Both the position numbers and the translations under genes were made by a program. Below are positions 1-5,710 of a stretch of 23,873 nt of DNA, piece by piece. The notes beneath the pieces were generated by a model that saw only the letters and a list, made by a program, of their open reading frames with translations, was not told where the DNA came from and made no database searches. Positions within the stretch are counted from its first letter, which is position 1; every line of letters begins with the position of its first letter. Origin of the DNA: Actinomycetes bacterium (GTDB lineage: Bacteria > Actinomycetota > Acidimicrobiia > Acidimicrobiales > Palsa-688); NCBI GenBank assembly GCA_021808425.1, contig JAKBBS010000036.1, positions 1-23,873 of the forward strand. Direction: 5' to 3'.

Positions 1-7
1 TAATCCA

Positions 8-13
8 TATACT
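8..13 (+). promoter_or_regulatory. Possible -10 element before the DUF559-like gene
   Basis: TATACT lies 3 nt before the ATG at 17 and 9 nt before an in-frame GTG at 23. The mRNA would have almost no leader; if it begins at the usual distance from the -10, the GTG at 23 could be the real first codon. The -35 region is outside the window. Confidence 0.4.
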
Positions 14-16
14 CTC

Positions 17-964
17 ATGTCTGTGGATGGTGACCAGCGCGTCGGGTTGCTTGCTGAGCTGCGCCGGGTGGCCGGTGGCCAGCATGGCGTCGTAACGTCC
101 GAGCAGTTTCTGGCGATCGGCCCGCAACCAGGGTCTCGGGGGCGGCGATTCGCGGAACGTCTGGTGTGCGAGGGCTGGCTCCATCCGGTGCTGGGCGGCG
201 CGTACGCCGTGGGCGCGGCGCCAAGCGACTGGCAGACCGCGGTAGCGGCGGTGTTGCTGAGCGGTCCCGGATCGGCGTTGTCGCACAGGAGCGCAGCGAG
301 ATGCCACCGGTTCTCCGACCTGGTTCAACAGACGACACCCGAAGTAACGCTGCCGCAGTACAGCCACCGGCGAGCCTCGGGGGTCATCGTGCACCGGGTC
401 GCAGCACTCGATGACGACGACGTTTTCCTGCATCATGGAATCCGGGTTACCAGCCCCGAACGCACCCTCGTCGACCTCGCTTACGATCTGGACATCGGGC
501 TTCTAGAGCGGGTATTCGACGAGGGAGCCATTGCTCGCCTTTGGAGCGCCCAGAGTGTCGCAGCAGCCGTGGAGCGCAACGCCGGTCGACGGGGAACGAT
601 TGCCTTACGGCGGATCGTTGCGTGCCGGGCCGATCTGGCGCCTGGAGAATCGACACTCGAATCCCGGGCAGTCAAAGTCCTCGCACCATACGGCCCTTTC
701 GAAGTCCAGTATCAGCTGAGCGTCGACGATCGGCTGGTGATCATCGACATTGCATGGCCGAAACTCCGAGTGGCGGTCGAATGTGACGGCTGGACCGTGC
801 GCAGCCGCTCGAGAGGAAAGTTCGACGCGGACCGGCGGCGAGACAATATCCTCGCCTCTCACGGGTGGTCAGTAGTCCACCTCACTACTGCGATGTCTGA
901 CGATGAGATGCGGAGGGTCGTGTTCCGTCAGCTCATCCGGGCTGGCAGTGGTGACGTCGAGTAG
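17..964 (+). CDS. AbiEi-like N-terminal domain plus DUF559/Vsr-like nuclease domain protein
   Basis: A 315-residue cytoplasmic protein with no signal peptide. Residues about 1-65 look like the winged-helix start of AbiEi-type antitoxin-like proteins (GVVTSEQF, then a helix and GWLHPVLGGAYAV). Residues about 75-160 carry the linked motifs LSHRSAARCH and TSPERTLVDLA seen in that family. The C-terminal part (about 210-300) resembles the DUF559/Vsr branch of the PD-(D/E)XK nuclease fold, with E215, D244 in IIDIAWP, and E255/D257 in VAVECDG, followed by a basic helix (FDADRRRDNIL) and the GWSVVHLT strand. In this architecture the enzyme activity and targets are unknown; such genes are common as scattered single copies in actinobacteria. 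No partner toxin is visible. The start could be ATG 17 or GTG 23. The family placement is from motif recognition and the nuclease activity is inferred. Confidence 0.8.
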   Translation: MSVDGDQRVGLLAELRRVAGGQHGVVTSEQFLAIGPQPGSRGRRFAERLVCEGWLHPVLGGAYAVGAAPSDWQTAVAAVLLSGPGSALSHRSAARCHRFSDLVQQTTPEVTLPQYSHRRASGVIVHRVAALDDDDVFLHHGIRVTSPERTLVDLAYDLDIGLLERVFDEGAIARLWSAQSVAAAVERNAGRRGTIALRRIVACRADLAPGESTLESRAVKVLAPYGPFEVQYQLSVDDRLVIIDIAWPKLRVAVECDGWTVRSRSRGKFDADRRRDNILASHGWSVVHLTTAMSDDEMRRVVFRQLIRAGSGDVE

Positions 965-980
965 AGCGTGGCAGTTGGCT

Positions 981-1039
981 TGTTGTGACCGGCCGCGGGT
1001 GGTTGTGACCGGCCGCGGGTGGTTGTGGGCGTCGCGGGT
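981..1039 (+). repeat. 20-bp GC-rich tandem repeat, two full copies and one degenerate
   Basis: The unit GGTTGTGACCGGCCGCGGGT occurs at 981-1000 (first base T instead of G) and 1001-1020 (exact). A degenerate third copy at 1021-1039 keeps GGTTGTG and CGCGGGT. It begins 16 nt after the stop of the first gene and ends just before the structured element at 1050. No function is evident. Confidence 0.85.
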
Positions 1040-1049
1040 GGAGATCGTG

Positions 1050-1230
1050 ACCGTCAAATTTGGTCAGGATCTTCGAGTCGTAAAACTTTTGTACCAAGAA
1101 GTGCGTTTTCCAAGCGAGGGCCGGTACAGGATCTTTTGGGAGCGAAGATCGTGTACCAAAAAGTGCGAAAAAACGCTTCAAATGGTCAGGCTGTTACAAA
1201 CCCGCGAAGATCCTGACCATTTTTAACGGT
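1050..1230. repeat. 181-bp intergenic element with 26-bp terminal inverted repeats and an internal hairpin
   Basis: The outer arms 1050-1075 and 1205-1230 match at 23 of 26 positions as inverted repeats, with a perfect 15-bp core (TGGTCAGGATCTTCG at 1061-1075). An internal stem pairs 1123-1135 with 1145-1157 (12 of 13 positions) around a 9-nt loop. Near-identical direct repeats GTACCAAGAAGTGCG (1091-1105) and GTACCAAAAAGTGCG (1154-1168) sit between the arms. The segment is clearly more AT-rich than its neighbours and holds no convincing reading frame. It could be a MITE-like non-autonomous mobile element, a dispersed palindromic repeat, or a cluster of protein-binding sites. The structure is read directly from the sequence; what it does is unknown. 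I see no clear target-site duplication. Confidence 0.75.
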
Positions 1231-1287
1231 TTGGGTCGCCCTGGGCATCCCCGAACCCGGGATCCGGCAGGCATGACGCCCTTCGCC

Positions 1288-2487
1288 TCACTCGAGCGCT
1301 GGCGCGCCACCCCGGATGAAGTATTTACCGAGCGAATCGGTCTGGCGCTGGTAGTTCGACTTTCGTCCCTGTCCGTAAAGGACGGTCGGCTCCTCGAGCA
1401 TCCGCTCGAATGTGAGCTTGCATACCTGCTGGCCGTCTTCGATCATGAACGGCACGTCGTGCGCCCGAACTTCGAGAGCGGCCCTGGCTCCGAGGAACGC
1501 TCCGACAGTGTCGTAGCCGAATCCGGGATCGAAGAATCCGGCGTAGTGGGTGCGAAGCTCCCCGCTGGTGGGGTCGTACGCTGTCATCTCCGATGCCAAG
1601 CCGGGGGCGATGACCACCGCCTCCTTGGACATGAGGAGATAGAACTTCTTCTTGCTTAGAACCACCCGACCCGGAGCGGAGGAGGCCGAGTGGATGGAGG
1701 AGGCCGAGCGCGCCCCTGCGACGGCCTCCCGGCGTACCGTCTCCCAGAAAGGGTCAGCTGCAACGGGCGCCGGAACCGTAAGATCGAGAAGCGGGGCGCT
1801 TTCCCTTGCGCTGTATCCGATCCGGCCACCGTCATCGCCGCGCAGGTCGAGGCTGAGGAACAATCCACCGGAGAGAGTCAGTCCACCTTCGGGAACGGGC
1901 CGCCCATCGACGTATAACAAGGGCTGGCGGCAATGCAGGTCGGCGATATCAGCGTCACTGAGCTCGCTCAGCTCGCGTGGGCCAGCCGCGAGCCGAAGCT
2001 GATTCAAAGTGAGGCCACGGCGAACGCGCACTGCGAACGAAAGCGGCACCACCTCCAGATAGAGGGCGCCGACATAGCCGTCTGCAATCTCGTCGAAGCG
2101 GTAACTGCGATCTGTGATGACCCTGGTGAACACGTCGACGCGACCAGTCGAGCTCTTAGGGTTCGCCTTGCCGCGAATCCCGGGGGGCAGCTGCAGCCGC
2201 TCTTGGAGAGGGATGAGGTACGGGCGGTTTGTCTCGAGGACAGCCCCGTCCCCGGTCAGGTCGAGCCGGTCGATCGCCAGTTCGCTGATGCGGGTCTCGA
2301 CGTCGGTGTTGCCGGCAAGGAAGCTACAGCGCATCCGATATGCAACGTCGCCGAGCCGCAGGTCCATACTCGCGGGTTGAATGTTTGACGACTCGAGGCC
2401 CGACGGGCCGACGTCGATGATCCCCTCGTCGATCGCGCGCAGCAGATAGTGGTTTGGGAGAACACCGTGTCTGCCGGGCGGGATCAT
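1288..2487 (-). CDS. dcd: Two-domain 2'-deoxycytidine 5'-triphosphate deaminase (DCD family)
   Basis: This 399-residue protein is about twice the length of ordinary dCTP deaminase (about 190 residues) and fits the long family with two dUTPase-fold domains. The family deaminates dCTP to dUTP (plus ammonia), feeding dTMP synthesis. Domain 1 (about 10-190) has NIQPASMDLRLG (35-46), ANPKSSTGRVDVFTRVI (108-124) with the Ser-Ser motif, and GYVGALYLEVVPLS (137-150), whose Glu145 is at the place of the catalytic glutamate. Domain 2 (about 265-395) repeats the fold with HYAGFFDPGFGYD, AALEVRAHD and GQQVCKLTFERM. Its ATG overlaps the TGA of the upstream MFS gene (ATGA), so translation is probably coupled; GGAGGG lies directly against the start. 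The membership is firm, the exact substrate less so. The symbol is used in the family sense. Confidence 0.85.
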   Translation of the reverse strand: MIPPGRHGVLPNHYLLRAIDEGIIDVGPSGLESSNIQPASMDLRLGDVAYRMRCSFLAGNTDVETRISELAIDRLDLTGDGAVLETNRPYLIPLQERLQLPPGIRGKANPKSSTGRVDVFTRVITDRSYRFDEIADGYVGALYLEVVPLSFAVRVRRGLTLNQLRLAAGPRELSELSDADIADLHCRQPLLYVDGRPVPEGGLTLSGGLFLSLDLRGDDGGRIGYSARESAPLLDLTVPAPVAADPFWETVRREAVAGARSASSIHSASSAPGRVVLSKKKFYLLMSKEAVVIAPGLASEMTAYDPTSGELRTHYAGFFDPGFGYDTVGAFLGARAALEVRAHDVPFMIEDGQQVCKLTFERMLEEPTVLYGQGRKSNYQRQTDSLGKYFIRGGAPALE

Positions 2488-3791
2488 CCCTCCAACTGTA
2501 ACGCCCGCCCGTCATCGACCTTCCGAGTGGTGCCCCCGGAAGCGATTTCGTTGCGGCCGGATTTGAGCCCGCTCACCCACATCGCTACCGCGACAAGGCC
2601 GAAAGCCCCTCCGAGCGCCGAAGACGCCACCCATCCCCCGCTCGAGTACGCGGCAGAGGCCCCCAAAGACCCGAGCGTGCCCCCGACGAAATAGACCGAC
2701 ATGTAGGTGGCGGTGATCCTGCTTCTGGCCTCGGGTCTCAGCTTGTAGATCAGGCTCTGGTTCGTGATGTGCAGGCCCTGGCAGGCGAAGTCCAAGACGA
2801 TCACACCGACGATCAGCGTGGCAATCGAGGAGCGGCCGAACCCGATAGCGATCCAGGTGAGGGCCAACAGCATCGAGGTTGCCGCGGTCATGGTCCCAGC
2901 TCCGCCCCGGTCGGCGAAACGTCCTGCGAGAGACGCCGTCACGGCCCCGACGACCCCGAAAAGCCCGAACAGGCCGATGGTCGAGGTCGAGTAGTGGTAC
3001 GGCGAGCGCGACAGTAAGAAGGCAAGCGGAGTCCACAGGGCGTTAAAGGCACCAAAACTGGCCGCGCCGAAAATCGCACGCCGGCGGATCAGAGGTTCCT
3101 CGACTAGCAGCATCGGTACCGAGGTGATCGCCTGCACGTAATTGACACGAGGCCGTCGTGACTCTCCGGGGAGCGTCTTCAACAAGACCACGGCCATTAC
3201 GACCATTGCCCCGGCCGCAACCTGAAACGGGGTCCTCCAGCCCCCGAAATTGGCCAGGTAGCCAGCTATGGTGCGAGCCAGCAGGATCCCAAGGAGAAGA
3301 CCGCTCATGACGGTGCCGACGACGCGGCCGCGAATGGCGTCCGGGGCGAGGGTTGCTGCGAACGCTACTGACATCTGCGCCGCCACCGATAGTGCGCCCA
3401 CGGCGATGGCCGACACGAGCAACACCGGCACGTCCGGGGAAACTGACATCGCCAGAAGGGACAGGGCAATCCCCGCGACCATGGTGGGCACGAGCCGGCG
3501 GCGGGCGAAGATGTCACCGAGCGGGACAACCAGCAACAGACCGGCGATGTAGCCGACCTGCGTGGCGGTGACGATGAGCCCGGCAGTTGTCGTCCCCAGA
3601 TGCAGCGACACCTTGATCGACTGGAGGAGCGGCTGCGCATAGTAGAGGCTCGCTGCGGACATGCCTGTGCAGATGGCAAGGGTTACGATGAGCTGGCGCG
3701 TCGGCCCCACCTGTGGGTTACTACTCTCATCGGAGAGCGCTCCCTGGGGGGCATTATCCTTCCGCGACTTCGTGTTCCGGGCCTTATTCAC
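2484..3791 (-). CDS. MFS transporter, 12-helix drug/metabolite efflux type
   Basis: A 435-residue integral membrane protein with a hydrophilic N-terminal tail (about 30 residues) and 12 predicted hydrophobic helices. LYYAQPLLQSI in helix 1 and the loop 2-3 signature GDIFARRRLVP mark the major facilitator superfamily, near the YgaY/YfcJ-like efflux branch. The substrate cannot be told from sequence. The start is GTG at 3791, which lies 6 nt after CATACT on the minus strand, so the mRNA is probably leaderless. The stop overlaps the start of the dCTP deaminase gene by 4 nt, making a two-gene operon. The pairing of an exporter with a nucleotide deaminase could hint at nucleoside or nucleoside-analogue export, but that is speculation. 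Confidence 0.88.
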   Translation of the reverse strand: MNKARNTKSRKDNAPQGALSDESSNPQVGPTRQLIVTLAICTGMSAASLYYAQPLLQSIKVSLHLGTTTAGLIVTATQVGYIAGLLLVVPLGDIFARRRLVPTMVAGIALSLLAMSVSPDVPVLLVSAIAVGALSVAAQMSVAFAATLAPDAIRGRVVGTVMSGLLLGILLARTIAGYLANFGGWRTPFQVAAGAMVVMAVVLLKTLPGESRRPRVNYVQAITSVPMLLVEEPLIRRRAIFGAASFGAFNALWTPLAFLLSRSPYHYSTSTIGLFGLFGVVGAVTASLAGRFADRGGAGTMTAATSMLLALTWIAIGFGRSSIATLIVGVIVLDFACQGLHITNQSLIYKLRPEARSRITATYMSVYFVGGTLGSLGASAAYSSGGWVASSALGGAFGLVAVAMWVSGLKSGRNEIASGGTTRKVDDGRALQLEG

Positions 3792-3797
3792 TGGTCC

Positions 3798-3803
3798 AGT
3801 ATG
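3798..3803 (-). promoter_or_regulatory. -10 element of the MFS/dCTP deaminase operon, leaderless arrangement
   Basis: Reading the minus strand, CATACT is followed by 6 nt and then the GTG start at 3791. This spacing puts the transcription start at or next to the start codon. A good -35 hexamer is not visible. The start codon also lies in a short interrupted palindrome (ACTGG-T-CCAGT on the plus strand, 3790-3800) that could be an operator. Confidence 0.5.
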
Positions 3804-3862
3804 GCCACGACGGGATCGATTACAGCAGATGGTTGACCGGACCGAGGGATTGGTGTCAGCTC

Positions 3863-3929
3863 AACACCCGGTGGGTGGGTTGGCGGTCCGACAATGGGGT
3901 CGGATCGTCCGACCCACCCCGAGGGTGTT
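3863..3929. terminator. Large nested inverted repeats downstream of the P450 gene
   Basis: The outer arms 3863-3880 and 3912-3929 pair at 15 of 18 positions. Inside, 3897-3904 pairs perfectly with 3908-3915 (GGGTCGGA/TCCGACCC, 3-nt loop), and 3887-3892 can pair with 3899-3904 instead, so the inner stems are mutually exclusive. The structure starts about 18 nt past the P450 stop on the minus strand and precedes the MFS promoter. Position suits a terminator, though no T-tract follows; an attenuator or a protein-binding site is also possible. Confidence 0.5.
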
Positions 3930-3946
3930 AGCGGGCTCCGAAGGTG

Positions 3947-5218
3947 TTACCGGCGGCGCGCCAATGCCTTCGTGGGCGTGAAGCGAACTGGAAGGTGCTT
4001 GATCCCACCCACCAGGGGTATGCCGAGGGACTGCAGCGGGACCGGCGCTCCAGTCACTTCGATGTCCGGCAGCCTCGTCAGTAACTGACGGAACGCTACC
4101 GACACCTCCCTGCGGGCGAGGTGTGCTCCAAGGCAGAAGTGCGGGCCGGGTCCGCCGAAGCCGACGTGATTGTTCGGTTCACGGCGGATGTCGAAATGCT
4201 CCGGGTCGGGAAACACCCGCGGGTCACGGTTGGCGGCGCCGTAAAACATGACGAGGCGTTCCCCCTCCTCGAGGAGTTCGCCTGCCAACTCGACCGATCG
4301 TGTGGTCGTCCGGCGCATGAACACGACAGGGGAGGCCATCCGCACAATCTCCTCGACGGCTCCAGGGGTGAGGCGTTCGAGATCGGCCTGCCATGTTTTG
4401 CGCTGCGCCTCGTACTGGGCGAGCAGATTCATCCCGTGGCTGATTGCCGTACGCGTGGTGTCGTTGCCTGCGACCGCGAGGAGGATGAAAAAGGGTGCCA
4501 ACTCCGACGGAGCGAGCATGTCCTCGCCCAGGTCGTTGTGGACAAGGGCGCTGGTCAGATCGTCGGTGGGGTTCTTGCGGCGCTCCTCGGCAAGTTCGTT
4601 CATGAGCCCGGCGAGCTCGAACCCGGCTTCGAGCAGAGCGCCCATCACGTCGTCCCGGCCGCCGAGCATGTCAGGGTCCCCGGCGCCGAGGATGATGTTC
4701 GTGTCTCGAAGAACGGTCGGGAACTCGCTTCTCGGAATGCCCATCATGTCGCAGATCACGAGGAGCGGGAACGGCTGGGAGAGGACTTTGACTAGGTCCG
4801 CCTCACCGTCCTCGCAGAAGCCGTCGATGACTTCCGAGCAGATTCGCTCCACTGAGTCGAGCACTCCCTGCAGCGCGCGCGGAGTGAAAGATCGTGCCAC
4901 GATGTTGCGCTGCCTAGCGTGGCGCGGGTCGTCCATGACGATAAAGGACCCGAAGAACTCCATTGCGTCGGTCTGCAGGTCTGCGATCGCAGTCGATCCC
5001 TTGCCGGAACAAAAGTCGAGCGGCCTCCTGCTGACTTCGACTACGTCGGAATACCGGGTGAGCGCTCGGAACTTGAGGTCCTCCCCGGTGAAAGCGTCAG
5101 TGATTTGAACCGAAGGTAGCGGCCCTTGCTCTCGGATCTGGGCGAACTGAGCCATCCGATCCGCCAACGGCTGATGCCAGAAAGAGGGGTCGGCGATTAT
5201 CTGAGCATCGATGCCCAC
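3947..5218 (-). CDS. Cytochrome P450, CYP124/125/142-like
   Basis: A 423-residue soluble bacterial P450 of normal length, expected to hydroxylate a substrate using O2 and electrons from a ferredoxin. The I-helix oxygen-activation motif is AGNDTT (250-255), the K-helix E290-x-x-R293 is in EEIVR, and the heme-binding loop FGGPGPHFCLG has the ligand Cys362. AGN(D/E)TTR followed by xxISHG, and HFCLGAHLARRE, resemble mycobacterial CYP124, CYP125 and CYP142, which oxidise sterol side chains and methyl-branched lipids; a sterol or lipid substrate is therefore a reasonable guess. The start is GTG at 5218, 4 nt after the stop of the nitroreductase gene, so the two are co-transcribed. No ferredoxin is adjacent; the nearest is at 16036 on the other strand. 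Confidence 0.92.
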   Translation of the reverse strand: MGIDAQIIADPSFWHQPLADRMAQFAQIREQGPLPSVQITDAFTGEDLKFRALTRYSDVVEVSRRPLDFCSGKGSTAIADLQTDAMEFFGSFIVMDDPRHARQRNIVARSFTPRALQGVLDSVERICSEVIDGFCEDGEADLVKVLSQPFPLLVICDMMGIPRSEFPTVLRDTNIILGAGDPDMLGGRDDVMGALLEAGFELAGLMNELAEERRKNPTDDLTSALVHNDLGEDMLAPSELAPFFILLAVAGNDTTRTAISHGMNLLAQYEAQRKTWQADLERLTPGAVEEIVRMASPVVFMRRTTTRSVELAGELLEEGERLVMFYGAANRDPRVFPDPEHFDIRREPNNHVGFGGPGPHFCLGAHLARREVSVAFRQLLTRLPDIEVTGAPVPLQSLGIPLVGGIKHLPVRFTPTKALARRR

Positions 5219-5222
5219 AGCT

Positions 5223-5639
5223 TCAGTTGGCCCGGGTCAACTCGACGACCGGGATCACCCGGCTCGTCTTGGCGGCGTACTCGGCAAAACCCGGGTAGCG
5301 GCTTGCCTGCTCGGCGTAGATCCGACCGCGCTCGTCGTCGGGTAACGCCGCTGCCGTCGCTTCGTAGGTTTCGGAGCCGACTTCGACGGTGACCGCCGGG
5401 TTCGCCGCAAGGTTGTGGTACCAGTCCGGGTTGGTGTCGGCGCCCGCCTTCGAAGCGAACACGAATCGACGTCCGTCGAGCTCGAGGTACATCATCGGAT
5501 TTACCCGCTGCTGCCCGCTCTTGGCGCCAGTCGTGTGGAGCAAGAGCATGGGAGCTCCCTCGAATTGGCCGCCCAACTTCCCCTGGTTCGCTCTGAACTC
5601 GGTGATTATTTGGGCATTCCAGTCGTTGACATCGGTCAT
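5223..5639 (-). CDS. F420-dependent nitroreductase-family (Ddn-type) oxidoreductase
   Basis: A 138-residue protein of the deazaflavin-dependent nitroreductase family (split-barrel fold, as in mycobacterial Ddn), cytoplasmic or membrane-associated. The diagnostic run is LLLHTTGAKSGQQRVNPMMY (32-51), followed by FVFASKAG, NPDWYHNLAANP and VEVGSETYEA. Family members use reduced F420 to reduce quinones, enones or nitro compounds. The length is normal. It is the first gene of the operon with the P450, suggesting a shared substrate or a reductive step before or after the hydroxylation. An ATG at 5639 is used; an AAAGGA on the minus strand about 14 nt upstream is a distant ribosome-binding site at best. 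Cofactor choice (F420 over FMN) is from family membership. Confidence 0.9.
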   Translation of the reverse strand: MTDVNDWNAQIITEFRANQGKLGGQFEGAPMLLLHTTGAKSGQQRVNPMMYLELDGRRFVFASKAGADTNPDWYHNLAANPAVTVEVGSETYEATAAALPDDERGRIYAEQASRYPGFAEYAAKTSRVIPVVELTRAN

Positions 5640-5710
5640 GTCGTGCCAAATTCCTTTCGTCGGAGACGCTCGGAGAGATTCGAGATGCTAGGCAGTCGCT
5701 TTGCGCAGTT

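Noticed and set aside
1050..1230. Interpretation of the structured element as a transposon or CRISPR array
   Set aside because: No transposase, no clear target-site duplication, and no regular repeat-spacer pattern; only a non-autonomous element or binding-site array remains possible.
1231..1659. Plus-strand open frame beginning in the gap after the structured element
   Set aside because: Most of it is antisense to the dCTP deaminase gene, with no recognisable domain, ribosome-binding site or promoter.
4121..5108. Plus-strand open frames of 224 and 286 codons opposite the P450
   Set aside because: Antisense shadows of a gene with intact P450 motifs; no recognisable domain or start signal.
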